A stretch of 64,000 nucleotides of DNA from Diabrotica undecimpunctata (GCF_040954645.1 NC_092808.1:84699389-84763388); one strand, 5' to 3'. Shown: positions 1 through 11,858, counted from the stretch's first letter. Numbers and translations are program-made. Notes: generated by a model not told the origin, from the letters alone.

Positions 1-308
1 GAGTTTGTATAGTCCAAGGGGGAACATAATCAATATTGGTATGCATAATACCCGGCAATGTGAAGTTGCTAATTCTTTTAATTAGAATGGTAATGTGTGA
101 AGAAAGCATAGGGGTAGGCTGGGTTGTTTGGATTAGTTGATAGCTTGCTTGTGTATTGTGAACTGAGACATAATCTTCTAATAGAAAGTGGAGATTCATT
201 TGCTTCGGCATAAAGGCTTTCAACTGGACTGGTTCTGTAGGCTCCTAGAGCTAGTCTTAGTGCGGTATTTTGTGCAATATCTATTTTTTTTTAATTTTGA
301 GTCCTTAG
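1..308 (-). pseudogene. LINE ORF2 C-terminal part, continuing beyond the nested insertion
   Basis: Read right to left, this stretch continues the ORF2 interrupted at 1352-1365. It gives ALRLALGAYRTSP followed by ESPLSIRRLCL, the region after the RT palm in Jockey-group ORF2 proteins. Joined across the TSD it is collinear with the frame ending IVYN, so both blocks are one element. It is decayed, and its 3' end is left of the window. Confidence 0.75.
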
Positions 309-322
309 CTAAATTATATACA
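309..322 (+). repeat. Target-site duplication, left copy (RTE insertion)
   Basis: The 14-mer ctaaattatataca matches ctacattatataca at 1352-1365 at 13 of 14 positions. The two flank the RTE fragment directly. Removing the insert and one copy restores collinearity of the surrounding LINE reading frame. Confidence 0.8.
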
Positions 323-1351
323 TCATCATCATCATCAATGGCGCTACAACTCTTCATGAGTCTTTGCCGCGTTTACTATTGCCTTTCATGTTTGTCGGTC
401 CTGTGCCAGTAATTCCCATTGTCACACTCCCATTTTTTCTAGATCTTCTTTGACTGCATCTTTCCACCTTTCTCTAGGCTGCCCTACAGACCTTCTTCCC
501 CCTGGCCTTTCCCAGAACACATTGTTTATAAGGCGATTGTAGTTACTGCGTATCATATGCCCTGCCCATCTGAGTCTATTGGCCTTTATATATCTGACTA
601 GATTTTCTTTTCCGAATAGAGACTCTAGCTCGTTATTGTATCTGCCCCTTCATTCGTTTGTCACGTTGTCTTTGCAAGGGCCATATATCATTCGAAGAAT
701 TTTACGCTCCCACACCAGCAATTTATATATTTCTCTTTTTGTTAGCGTCCATGTTTCGCTTCCATACGCGACTACTGGTAGTATTATGGTCCTATATATC
801 CGGATTTTTGTACCTCGTGAACGCAGTTTTGACTTAATTAGATGTCGCATTGCAAAGAAAGATCTGTTTTCTGCCATTATTTTCGTTTCAACTTCTTGCT
901 CTAATTTGTTGTCATTTGTGATTGTTGCTCCTAGATATTTAAATTCTTTAATCACTTTGTCGTTCTTGTTTTGAGACGACCATGTATTTTGTTTTGTCTT
1001 CATTTATTTTTAGACCGATGTTTAATGCAGCTTCTTTAAAGTTCGAGAAAATATCCTTAATTTCTAATGTTGATTGTGCTACTGCGTCTACGTCATCGAC
1101 AAAGGCGAGTTTGATTTGCTCCCCGAGCAGTTATGTCTGGTTTGATTTTTGGATATATTTTTCGCATGACATATTCCAAGGCCAGGTGAAACAACAATGG
1201 GGACAACGGATCTCCCTGTCTCAGTCCAGAATTTACGCAGAAAGCATTTGATATTTTTCCCCCTATTCTAACTTGTGCAAAAGAGTTACTTACACACATT
1301 TGTGTTACCGCAGCTAGTTTCTTGGGTACGCCGAGCACGATCATTGCCTTC
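323..1351 (-). mobile_element. 5'-truncated RTE-type LINE inserted in the Jockey LINE
   Basis: Minus-strand frames give RT palm residues GLRQGDPLSPLLF (1093-1344 stretch). Next come KYLGATITND, a YGSETWTL block (650-1003) and, near 0.45-0.6 kb, the GHMIR-type C-terminal segment of insect RTE-like endonuclease-RTs. The 3' end is a short ATG/ATT repeat (plus-strand catcatcatcatcat at 321-337), as expected for RTE tails. The 5' end is truncated inside the RT. A 14-bp imperfect TSD flanks it. Several frame breaks make it inactive. Confidence 0.85.
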
Positions 1352-1365
1352 CTACATTATATACA
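1352..1365 (+). repeat. Target-site duplication, right copy (RTE insertion)
   Basis: This is the partner of the 14-mer at 309-322, with one mismatch. It marks the 5'-truncated end of the inserted RTE fragment. Confidence 0.8.
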
Positions 1366-3419
1366 ATTGATTCATAATCTAATTTACTGCGGATTAAGGA
1401 TATGTAAATATTTAGTAGCTGTGTTGTGTCTGCGTCCCAGTTATGATTTGCTAGTACTTTAAGAATATTTATGTCCTGTAAACATGATTTTAAAACTTGA
1501 TCATACAGTGTTAATTTTGGAAGATTTTTAAAAATTTGATGTTTTCGAGAAAAGCACCTTACTATGGTTTTACCGTAGAAAATTTCAGTCCTGTTATTTT
1601 AGACCATTCTTGTAAAAAATTAATAGAAATTTGAATAATGTTTAATGCCATATTAAGATTCTTATGAGAAATATAGATTACGAGGTCATCTGCAAATAGG
1701 ATTGCTTTAACAGGGTTTCGGATACTGTTTTCGATATCGGTAATTGCAACTAAAAAGATTGTTGTACTTAGTGTAGATCCTTGGGGTATGCCATTTTCTT
1801 GTGTATAGCATTCTGAAAGTTCCTGATTTGATTTAACTCGAAAATGTCTGTCATCTAGAAAATTTTTGACGAATGCTAGAAAATTTCCATCTATGTCCCA
1901 ATACTGTAATTTAACAATAACGTCATATTTTTATATAGTATCATAAGCTTTAATTATATCAAAGAATACAGCTATAACTTGTCAATTAGTTGCAAATGCC
2001 TCATTAACTGCCGATTCTAGCGACACTAAATTGTCAGTTGTGCTTCTATTTTTCCTAAAACCGCTTTGCTGATTAAGTATTAGATTTTTTGATTCTTAAG
2101 AGAATTGTAACCTTATATTTAAAAATTTTTCTAGTAATTTACATAAGGAAGATGTTAAGGATATTGGTCTATAAGATTTCGGGTTTGACTTGTTTTTGTT
2201 AGGTTTCAAAAGAGGAATTATTGTACCGGTACTCCAGGATTTAGGAAATTGTTTAGTCGAAAATAAAAAATTGAATATATCTGAGACTAGATGCTTAGCA
2301 GCTAAAGGAAGATTAATTAAAAAACAATTTGGAATTTTATCTGGTCCAGGGCTAGTGTTTTTAAGCATTTGCAGTGCTTCGTTTAGTTCTTGCATACTTA
2401 TTGCAACATTTAGCGGACTGATGGGATCTGTAATTTTAACCTCTTTTTTTATTGTCTTTTTGTTTTCGACAAATAATGGGTCATGTACGGAATTACTTGA
2501 ATATGTCTGAAATGAGTTGGCTAAAGCGTTGGCTATTTGACTGTTGTTTGTAATTAAGTTTCCCTCAATGTCAAGAGAGTTAATTTTGTTTCTGTATAAA
2601 ATGCCTTTAATCCTACGGATTTTATTCCCAGATCTCTGATGCAGGAGTATATTCGGTTATTGTGGAAACATAATTTTGCCATGATTCACGTTTACTTTTC
2701 TTAATTACGTACCTTGCGTAGGCTCGATATTTTTTAAATGCTGTTATGTTTTCCGGTGTATGATGTTTTTTTAATACATTAAATGCATTATTAGTTTGTT
2801 TAAGTGCCTCTTCACAATGTTTGTTCGACCACGGTACTGAATGTTTACGTTTTGATTTTGCTGTTTTGTCTATAATATTTGTGCAATTTGCATCTTTAGT
2901 TTTCCATGTATCTGAAAAATTTATAATTGTAAAGTTGTTTCACATATAGTCAGATCAATAACAGAATGATTGCCGGTAACAGTTAAAACGAAGTTTTTTC
3001 TCCTGTATTTAATAGTACAAAATCTGTCTCGTTAATAAATTTTTTAAATTTGTTATCCTCTTTTGTCTGTGGTATAACATTCCCAGGAAATGTTGTGAGA
3101 GTTAAAATCACCTAGAATAAGTCTAGATTTCTAGAGTTGGACATTGAACTTTAATTGCTACGGCTTCTAAAGCAGAGTATAAAGGAATCTCTTCTGATTC
3201 TAAATTAGAATTAATAGATATTGATACCCCACCGCTTACTTTGTTGGCGTAGTTTCTGATTTTGTGGTATGAATCAAAATGTTTTAAGTTGGATTTTTTG
3301 TTGTTTTTAAAGTTTGTTTCTTGTAGAGCTATAATTTGTGGGTTTATTTCTTTTATTAAGAGTTTAAGCGTTTCGATGTGTGTAAATAATCCTTGTATAT
3401 TCCACTGAGTAATATCCAT
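1366..3419 (-). pseudogene. LINE ORF2: endonuclease-reverse transcriptase, 5' and middle part, broken
   Basis: The frame opens at 3419 with WNIQGL and then IIALQET, the N-terminus of an apurinic-like endonuclease whose ET dipeptide holds a metal-binding Glu. At 2096-2395 it reads SPGPDKIPNCF and SYRPISL, RT fingers/palm motifs. Near 1.77 kb it gives GIPQGSTLS and near 1.7 kb LFADDLVIY, the catalytic Asp pair. It ends in the LIRSKLDYESIVY stretch at about 1366-1420, where a younger LINE interrupts it. Stops and frameshifts separate these blocks. The remainder of the C-terminus lies at 1-308. Confidence 0.8.
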
Positions 3420-3436
3420 TTATTATTATTATTATT

Positions 3437-4606
3437 TTAACTGGTGCTTTCTTGAGAAACATCTGTATCTTCAGAATTGTCATATTTTTTAATTTGTTCA
3501 ATTCTAGATTTAATGCGTCTGTCTACGAGTTTGGGATAGATTTTTGTTAGTACTGTTAATAGTCCTGATATGTTTTTCGTGTATTCTAGTGTGATATTTA
3601 ATGGATTGGGGGAACCATGTGCATCTGCCAGAAAGTTCACTATCTCTATATAGTTTAATTCAAACCGAGTTGAAATTTCATCAATAAATTCTTTTGCAGG
3701 TTGGATAAGTGATTGTGTAGAAACTATTTTTGTATCAGATTTAGTGGCTTTTAACTTTTTTGTTGATATTGCTTTTTGTTTTATAAAATCTATTTCTGTG
3801 TTTTCTGCCGTTGATGTACCAAGTGGTGTCGATATTTCAGAATGAGAACGTTTATGGTAATATCTGTATGTAGTTTTTGGGAGTCCATTACGTCACAAGT
3901 GTTTTCCGTTTGAATCTGAACAGAGTGATTTTTACTTTCAGCTATCGCATTGGAGAAAGGAATAGATTCTTGATCGGTTTGGGATGTAATTATGGATGTA
4001 TATGACTGATTCGCCATATTTGTACATGTTGGGACTATATGATCATATTGTTGGCAGAGATAGCAGGTTAGTCCATCAGAAAGAAAGATTCGGTAAGATG
4101 TATTATCGAAATCAATGAAAATTTATTCAGGAATGACAAGATTGTCGACAGTGACGTGACTATATTGTGGGTCTTGGATTCCCACTTTTAAGAAAGACAT
4201 CGGTGAAAGTAGATGAAAGCCCTTTTCAGCAAGATATTTCTCGATGATGTGATGAGGAATAGTCGGACAAACATTGGACAACAGTAACCTATTAGCAGGA
4301 GTTACTAATCTTCTCGCTCTAACTACATTATCTCCTAGTTTTATTCTTCCGTGATCTGTTAAAAAGGTGTCAACAACTTCTGTGCTGGAGAAGTAGAATC
4401 AGATTCTGCTATTAAAAATTCTTAATGAAAAGAGTACATTTTTGGGCTAGTTCTTCTTCTAGTTTTAGTATGTCTACTGCTGGGATAATAATGGCTTGTT
4501 CCTTGGAAGGAAATGTAGCTGCTCTCTGTTGAGTAATTGTAGAGTAAGATGGTGTTTGTTGATCGGGTAACATTGCAGGATCCCTGTAGTCAGAAGTACC
4601 AGCCAT
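3437..4606 (-). pseudogene. LINE ORF1 (gag-like nucleic-acid-binding protein), broken
   Basis: Three minus-strand open stretches (4412-4606, 3790-4017, 3437-3640), plus stop-containing sequence between them, form one ancestral ORF1. The probable start is the methionine whose codon begins at 4606. Near 4.03-4.07 kb the frame gives a zinc-knuckle-like C-x2-C-x4-H-x4-C (CYLCQQYDHIVPTC). This fits an RNA-binding ORF1 protein that packages LINE RNA. It lies just upstream of the ORF2 endonuclease start at 3419, the normal LINE order. Frameshifts and stops break it. The N-terminal part has no domain I recognise. Confidence 0.65.
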
Positions 4607-4620
4607 CGGATAAAATTGTT

Positions 4621-5182
4621 AAGTACTTTTTATTTTAATTTTCTTGTTACGTTTCATTATATTGTAATTGGGTCGGTACGAGTCTGTATTAATTATAAAA
4701 TCTTGTTAAACATTTTTTAATTTACAAAACTGTATGACTGGATTGAAATTTGTAATTATGTGAGATTTTGATGAAACCGTATATATTTTGATAAAAGTAC
4801 TTGCGGATAATTAAATCACCACTAATAACTAAACTACTAATTATGTTTCCTCTAATTAATTTAAAGATTTACTATAGCTTCGAACTTCGAGACCAAGTTT
4901 TAGGTGTACCTATTCAACTAAGTTCCAACATGTATGTTTTCTTCTACTATTTTCTTTGGTTTTGTTCTTTCTGTGACGCTCAACACTGTATATTTTGGTT
5001 ATGGTTAATATTTCTAGATTATCTTTTCAGATTAATTTAACGTATAATACCTGTCAAAAAGACTTTGTCTCTCACTTTTAGATATCATTTTTTGGCAGTT
5101 ATACCAACATCTATTTAGACAATTATTTATGGTTTTCATGGGCTGCCTTTCTAATGCTACACTTCCAGGAAGTTGGATGTCT
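4621..5182. other. Stretch without a recognisable gene
   Basis: A+T-rich sequence between the LINE ORF1 and the small acidic exon. The first 100-150 bases may be LINE 5' UTR. The single open frame at 4801-5040 (plus) is compositionally biased and resembles nothing I know. Confidence 0.5.
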
Positions 5183-5605
5183 TTACCGTTTTCTTGTCAA
5201 TGTTTTAAAGATTTTTGGGATTTTGTTGTCTTCAGTCTCAGCAGTAACGTGATCTACGTTTCCATTCGCCTCATCACTCGACTCTTCACTTGAACTTGAA
5301 GGCTTGTATATTTTATCTTTGTCAGAATCGTACTCATCCGAATCAAACAATGGTGGATGAGCATTGCTAAAAAGATAAATATAATCAGAACTAAATTCGT
5401 AAATCATTAATGGGTTTATTATTTGATAAGTTTTTCCTATTAGAAAAGCATTATTAAAAGAAAATAGTTTTATGCAATCATTAACACGGTTCTCATTTAG
5501 ACGTTTTCTATGTAAATTAATTTTAACAATTTAGATAGATAATTTCTTTACTAAAAATATACCTTAAATCCGCCAGTGTGTCATTTTCAGAGTCAATAAT
5601 ATCCA
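5183..5605 (-). pseudogene. Two 5' exons of a small acidic gene, probably N-terminus of a DUF7869-like gene
   Basis: On the minus strand an ATG near 5605 opens a short exon (MDIIDSENDTLADL) ending in a donor AG|GTATAT at about 5563. After a roughly 190-base intron, an acceptor (tttttag) at about 5373 opens an acidic, serine-rich exon with DSDEYDSDKDK and SSSSEESSDE. It runs to a possible donor G|GTAAAG just before the stop at 5183. Phases agree across the intron. Acidic N-termini followed by a basic segment are what I recall from DUF7869-type insect proteins, and a relic of that type lies just to the right, but on this strand that body is upstream. So this is either a separate truncated copy or unrelated. 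No stop occurs within the two exons; I see no third exon. Confidence 0.4.
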
Positions 5606-7118
5606 TTATTATTTTATAATAACTGGAATCTACAAAACATAAATTATTATTAGCCCAAAGAAAAAAACCTCACTTTTTGAATACTCTAATATACAAAATG
5701 CGATGAAACGTATGCGTACCTATATCAAACAGCATTTATATTATGTTTATATGGATAAGTTAGAGAATGTTTGTATTTTACTCATACTTACTTTCTACAA
5801 CAATTAGAGTTTTATAGAATACTTATCAGTAAAACCATATGCTCCAAAAACATAAATATTTTTAATATCACAAAGTTGTATATGACTCATACACCATGTT
5901 ACTCAAATTAGTACACAATGCTGGGTTTAAGAGAGTGTAAATGACACATACAACTATGCAACTGCAAAGATGCAGTTTTACTTCCATACACTTTTGTATT
6001 TCTGGTTGCCTACATCGCCATAGTTAAGATACACCTCTGTAACTTTAGAAAAATAAAGTTTAGTGAACATACAAGCTTTTTACACTAATAACTCGAAAAT
6101 GAAAAAATTGCGACATACAATAGTATAACTTTAGAGTGACGAAATGTCTCAGGAGGGCCAGAGCTTACATCTCTTCCAACATGTACTTGCGGGTTTTGTC
6201 TTTCAATGTTTGACTTTTTATATTTAATTTTAGCAATTATTTGCCCGATGCTAATTAAATTTATCTACCATTTTTACCAATTGCCGTTTTAATTTTCAAA
6301 AAATATCGGTTTTGTCTTTTAGTATATCCTCTACCACGAAGAGCTCAAATATTTCAAGATATATAGTAATCTCTACAAGCCTTAATAAAACCTTTGCCAA
6401 ATGCTGTTCTTCTATTTCTAAATATTAGTGTTTGTATTTTGTTTATGTAAGGTGTTTATTAAATTAGTTTTATAAACTATCTTAATATATCTCTAAATGA
6501 ATTTTATTTGATTAATGTTGTTACAAAACTCTAAGACATATTTTTCCAGTTAGAGTTACCTGGTTTGTTAACTAAATTACAGATGAATAGTGCCACAAAA
6601 TATTTTACTGCAAATTCAGTAAATACTGTCATTACTTTATGAATAAATTAATCAGTTACGTTTAACTTGTTTACCATGTATGAGAGTTCTCAAATAATTA
6701 AATCAATTCGCTATTATTGCGCGTGAAAAGGAGGACAAGTCATAAAATATGAAAACGAGAAAAACACAATTTAAAATTTTACAAAAAAATGATGTTTTTT
6801 TACAGATGTTTTGAACGATAATCTACTTGAAATTTATTTTTACATGTACTTTTCCAACATGGCTTAACATATTTTTGCTGAGTATTTGGGAAAAAATATG
6901 TTTAAAACGATATTTGTTTGACTTGCCTCGTTTTTCACAAATACTCACATGACTTACCCCCTTTGTAATTGAACATAATAATGATAACACAGGATAATAG
7001 AAAATTTTATTACCTTAAGACAAGCTTACTTGTATACTGCTAAATGTATTTATGTACTAAAAACATTAAACATAAATTACTTATGCATACAAATCTAGCT
7101 AAAAGATACTTCAAACTT
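5606..7118. other. Non-coding A+T-rich stretch
   Basis: No convincing reading frame. Two imperfect inverted segments (about 6728-6770 and 6920-6965) share patterns like AAAGGnGG-AAGTCAT and AACGAG in opposite orientation and could be remains of a small foldback element. The first part precedes the ATG exon at 5605 and the last part follows the stop of the 7119 gene, so it may hold promoter and 3' UTR remnants. Confidence 0.4.
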
Positions 7119-9400
7119 TTAATCTTCGTCAGAAGTTGATGAATTCGGGAGCACATCAGCTAAGTCTTTATCTGTGGGTAGATTTTTGTAAAAGTCCCAC
7201 AGTGATTCTGATATATACGGCAGTAACTCCATCAGGTGCTTTTTCTTTTCTATCGTTATCGGCACAGGCTTGTTATATGCCTTCTTGGGAAATAAATTTA
7301 TATCTGCTTTTCCCCTCTTTCCTAAATCTACGGTCTTAAAAGGTTCTTCTTTGTCAAAGGACAACTTGTATTGAATCTGGTTAGATTTTTATACTGTAAC
7401 CAACGAAATTGTCTCCAATTAATCTTGTTATTTTGCGTATCAGTTTTGCGGTTAACTAATACAGAATTAAATAAGCCACCAAAATTAAGAAACGCAGAGC
7501 GCTGCATTTCTCTAACTAAAAATGTACGTTTCCTCCCTACTTGCCGAATTAGTTGAGCCCAATCATGTGGATGTTCTATTTGACTACTAACTGTTTTCTT
7601 CTTTTTTGCTATTAAACTATAATCCGTATCGCACTCCATATATGTATGACCTGGTATTAAAAACTTGTGTTCAATAATTTTTAAATTTGCAGAGCATTGT
7701 AAAGCAGTTAAATAAGCTGGTATTATGAACCTATTTTTATTCTGGCCAGGACAGCAGTCTAAATACAATATTAGGTGTTTAACTTTATTGATATAGGCAG
7801 GAACTAATTTCATTTCCGCCCCGTTTTGCTAAGGATTCATGCCATAAATAGCAGTGGGCTTGTGAGTTATCACAGTCGTGAACTGTAAGATTAAATGTCC
7901 ACAATTGCCTATTGTAAAACGACTGACCGCTTTGGAGGTCTGGTGTTGGCAGGCATTTCTGGAGATCAAAAGTAATAGTTTTTATTTTAGCATTATCCTT
8001 AGTCAGGAATTTATCGTCTTATTTGTTTTTATATCCTTGATCAGCTTGTAAATGGTGTTCGTTTAACTCTTCTTTTAGTAGTTTTATTTTATCCTCATTC
8101 TTGCACATAGTAATTTTCATTTTTAATTTGTCACATTTACCGCATGTGTCTTTCTTAGATTTCTTTATACTGATGTTAAGGCTGTAAAATATGTTTTCGT
8201 ACATTTTACGATTAATTAAATTATCTGAGTACATCTTCTTGTAAGCTTCATAAATAGCAGTGAGTGTGTAGTTTGAAGGTAAATATTTCCTCGATGACTG
8301 CCTTTTTGTATAGTGACTTTCATATATGGGGATAGATACAATGTGATCCCTTGCCCTTATTTTTTCATCATCTGATACCTTCTTCCGATTTTTATATCCT
8401 CGTTGGTCTATTGTCATTACGCCTGATATTTGAGAACATTTTTTCGCTACTATAACTTCTATAAATTTCTTACTAATATTATAGGTTTTCAGAAAACAGT
8501 TCGTGCAAACAACAGAACGAACGCCATGAATAGGCAAATGATAAATTATGGTATGCTGTCGGTACCGTTGTTTGCTTGGGTCAGAACACCTAATTCGCAT
8601 AAAACTTTTGTCTTTAACATCCGTGAGAGAAGCTATATATTCTAACCTACGATTGTAGCTTCCCATTTCCCAGAATTCTTTAAAAAGGTGCAAGCGAACT
8701 TCGTCCTTTATTTTTTCCTTGCACTTAGTTCTACATAATTTCAGTTCTTGCATAGTGTTTTCTTTAATCTCTTTTTCAGTTCTTGTAACATACGCCTTAC
8801 CAAAATTTCGTTTTTCTCATCTCTCTTGTCTCATTTTTCTCGGTCCTTTCTCGTGGACTTGCCCGTCTAAGTTATATTTGTCTACTGCAGTATTATTTAT
8901 ATCTTCTAAATTGGCTCTTTTTTTTTTCTTTCTACTATATCGCTGTGCTCGGCAAAGCTATCATATTTTTCATCCTGCGCAGAGACAAAATTTGGATCTG
9001 CAATACTATCATCTGATTAATAATCTAATAGATCCTGAATTCCATCTGGAAGTGATGCAGCAACGCTACTGGCGTAGAACATCTCAGACTCATCTCTGGC
9101 ATGGTGCTCTAAAATGCAACAAAAATAAAATTAGTTAATAAAATTTTTATTAGCAAACAATAAAAGAACGACACTAAATGAGCATTTTGTTTTTGTTCAT
9201 ATTTCTTCCATAGTTTGTATTACGTGTATCTACTTTTAATAAAATTATTTATTACTTACCAGAAGGAAAGGTTTTCTGCATTGGTATAATCCCTTCCAAG
9301 TAATTGTCAGCATTTGTACAGCTTTTATTGCAATTTTCTAATACAGTTTCCTTATCTGAACAATATATACGAACATTCTCTTGTTCATCTGTAAAACAAT
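7119..9400 (-). pseudogene. DUF7869-like (RNase H-fold-like?) gene relic, multi-exon, broken
   Basis: An upstream exon at about 9260-9395 ends in a canonical donor (G|GTAAGT). It joins in phase to an exon whose acceptor lies at 9109-9110 (cattttag). The frame then has a SDDSIADPNF acidic block, a basic block (about 8.9 kb) and NFGKAYVTRTEKEI (about 8.8 kb). A cysteine-rich helix region with CGKCDKLK (8019-8753) follows, then [32 protein letters not shown] (about 7.82-8.0 kb), DCCPGQNKN (about 7.75 kb) and GHTYMECDTDY (about 7.64 kb). The C-terminus ends at 7119. That order matches metazoan proteins carrying DUF7869 as I recall them, whose function is unknown. In-frame stops near 9.03, 8.82 and 8.02 kb and frameshifts near 8.92, 7.80 and 7.37 kb inactivate it. 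The three acidic positions (FDLQ, LDCC, ECDTD) look like an RNase H-fold triad, an inference only. A LINE interrupts its 5' side. Confidence 0.65.
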
Positions 9401-11850
9401 ATCCGATTTATCCGAATAAAATAGCTCCTTGCTATGTTCCTTCTCCAATATATGCCACTGAAGATAAATTTAAATCACATTTTTTGTCATCTCATATTAA
9501 TATTAATGAACTTACTGTAAATATCAAGTATTCTAAGAGATCCTCCCCTGGGATTAATGGTATCAATTATCTTATGATATATAACTTGCCTACAAGCTAA
9601 TGATCCCAATGTCCTAAGACCGATATCTCTTATGCCATGTATATTGAAAACATTTGAACGAATCATGAAAAATCGATTAGAATGGTGGATGTAAAGTAAC
9701 AACCTTTACCTTAGACGGTCAGGTTGGGTTTCGTAGAAGGAAAGGAACTATGGATTGCATTTCACACTTATCAACCACTATCCAGTTAACTTATTTTAAA
9801 AACCAATATACAGCTGCTTTATTTGTGGACACTTCTGGTTCATGTGATAACGTTATTCTCGACCTTCTGCTTGATCAACTTGTTAAATTAGGAGTGCCTA
9901 GTAAATGGGCTTATATCCTAGTCAATCTATTTACAAATAGACAAGTCCATATTCGTTTAAATAATTCACTAATTGGCCCAAGGAGAGTTAACAAAGGGTT
10001 ACCTCAGGGCTCAGTTCTTAGTCCCTTACTTTAACTTGGATTCATTAAACTTACATACTATGGGAATGCAGTGTAACATTTTACAATATGTTGATGACTT
10101 CTGTTTCTATGTTGAGAAAAAAACTTTTCAACAATGTATTAATGCCCTTAAAGTAAATATGTCTTATTGCAAAAAGTATTTTGATAGTCATGGGCTTGAC
10201 ATCTCACCTAAGAAGGTGTAGTATTTTTTTCGAGACACAAGTTACCAAAATTTAGTAGGTTAAAATTCTCCCAGCTGGAAATTCCAGTATATAACAGTTT
10301 TACATACTTAGGTGTTACCTTGGATTCAAAATTAATCTGGAACGAGCATATTAATAATTACATTACCAAATGTGAAAAAAGCCTTAATATCCTTAAGACC
10401 GTTAATCGATATGATTAGGGAGCAGACCCGAAAATAAACTTATTATTTTACAGAGCATATACCAGATCAATTTTGGACTGTGGAAGCTTTTTCTATGGAT
10501 CAGCAACATAATCTCGTTTGACTAAATTGGATCGAATACAATACAAAGCTTTAAGGTGAGTCCTAGGAGTTCTCAAATCTACTCCCACTCCAGCCCTTTT
10601 GGCAGAATGTAATGAGCCACATTTACATTTAACACGTCCATTTTTGGCAGAAAAATTTATTCCTAAATGCCAGTTTATTAATCAAAACAGCTTATTACAA
10701 AAAAATCTTGTCTCTCTGTTGAAAATCTAACAAACAAATGGTGGGCAAATAAAAACTCTCCAACTCTAGCTGTTGTTTTCCCAATTTATTACAATATTGA
10801 TTCAATGGAGAAAGGATTCCACTCTTTGGCTTAAATAATGACATACTATATGAATATGAACCTGCTGTAGTAATTCCTTCATCTATTTTAATTGTACATG
10901 AAGACTTAGTAATACAGAACAAGTTGAAAGACTGTCACCATTCTTGTAAAATTTATACGGATGGCTCAAAATCGCCTAGTGTTGGCTGTGCCATTTACAT
11001 AGACAATATTCAAGATTATTTTTAGTACAAATTAAAAGCAGATTGCTCAATATTCACAGCTGAATTGGTAGCCATTGTCAAGGCGTTGGATTGGATAATT
11101 AATAGCACATTATATTTCGAACGATATTTAATTGTATCTGACTCACAGTCCTTCCTCCTCGCAATAAGACACTTCTCTAAACACATATATACCAACAGAC
11201 TAATTGTAGATGCGCTTGAAAAGCTAAGGATCCTTACTTCTCTAAAAAGAATTGTTAACTTTATGTGGGTTAAAGGTCACTCTAATATTCCAGGCAATGA
11301 AAAAGTAGACCATTTGGCTAAAGACGCTACTTTAGTGGGTATAGAATACAACGAGTTGCCCAAATGGGATTTAGTTTCAGCTAGGAAGAAACATGTTAGA
11401 CTTAATTGGGAAATTTAGTGGAAATCCTAAACAGTAGCAAAAATACATAGTGCAGTATATATCCAACTCTTCCATCTGCTCCCCCAAATGACAGAAACCC
11501 CATTTCTCGGAAAATTTATACTATGTACGTTAAATGCCTTTTTGGACATGCTACAGTAAACGCTTACCTATATAAAATAAAACTCCGAAACTGATGTACC
11601 TGAATTTAATGGCAATTATGGCGACCTTAACCACTGGATGTTTCAATGTGGGTATAACCAAGAAGCCATAAAATTTGTATTTTAAGCCATCTCCCAACAA
11701 AAAATTATACTGCCGCAGAACGTTGCTTCTGCAACGTTCTCTATTAAGGTAGTCGAAATTCAACTATTAGATCGATTTTATGGGAATTTTTCAAACGTAC
11801 CAAACGGAAAATATAAACTGCCTTTTTCAGTGTTGTGTGAATCCGAAATG
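9395..11850 (+). mobile_element. RNase H-bearing LINE (I-group type), decayed
   Basis: The plus-strand frames follow LINE ORF2 order. SSPGINGINY (9.55 kb) and a YRPISL-like degenerate block come first. Then AALFVDTSGSCDNV (9.82 kb), GLPQGSVLSPLL (10.0 kb) and YVDDFCFY (10.09 kb) mark the RT palm; YLGVTLDSK (10.3 kb) follows. A separate RNase H domain gives YTDGSKSP (10.96 kb), TAELVAIVKAL, VSDSQSFLLAI and KGHSNIPGNEKVDHLAK (11.28 kb), so its Asp-Glu-Asp-Asp residues are visible. The end has a degenerate Cys/His tail near 11.6-11.8 kb. Stops and frameshifts are frequent and endonuclease is missing, so it is 5'-truncated. Presence of RNase H points to the I group (I, R1, LOA and relatives). Confidence 0.8.
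10959..11418 (+). pseudogene. RNase H domain of the LINE ORF2
   Basis: This is the best preserved block of the LINE: an open frame at 11065-11418 preceded by a YTDGSK segment with a stop between them. Catalytic positions visible are the Asp of YTDGS, the Glu of TAELVA, the Asp of VSDSQS and the Asp of EKVDHLAK. The domain would remove the RNA strand during target-primed reverse transcription. The block is inactive because the flanking frame is broken. Confidence 0.75.
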
Positions 11851-11858
11851 GTAGGACG

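Larger units (their letters stand above)
1..4620 (-). mobile_element. Jockey-type non-LTR retrotransposon, decayed, 3' end outside window
   Basis: A two-ORF LINE runs right to left. ORF1 lies at about 3437-4606 and ORF2 at about 1366-3419, continuing at 1-308 after an RTE insertion. The ORF2 reading frames show an endonuclease start, an RT fingers region, an FADD catalytic motif near 1.7 kb and, left of the insertion, the Jockey C-terminal pattern around GAYRTSP and ESPLSIRR. Many stops and frameshifts show it is dead. The 5' limit is placed just beyond the first ORF1 methionine, and 5' UTR may extend to about 4.75 kb. The assignment to the Jockey group rests on the two-ORF layout and C-terminal motifs; a related CR1-group family is possible. 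Confidence 0.8.

Noticed and set aside
579..974. 131-codon plus-strand frame
   Set aside because: Antisense shadow of the RTE relic; the minus strand has clear RT motifs there.
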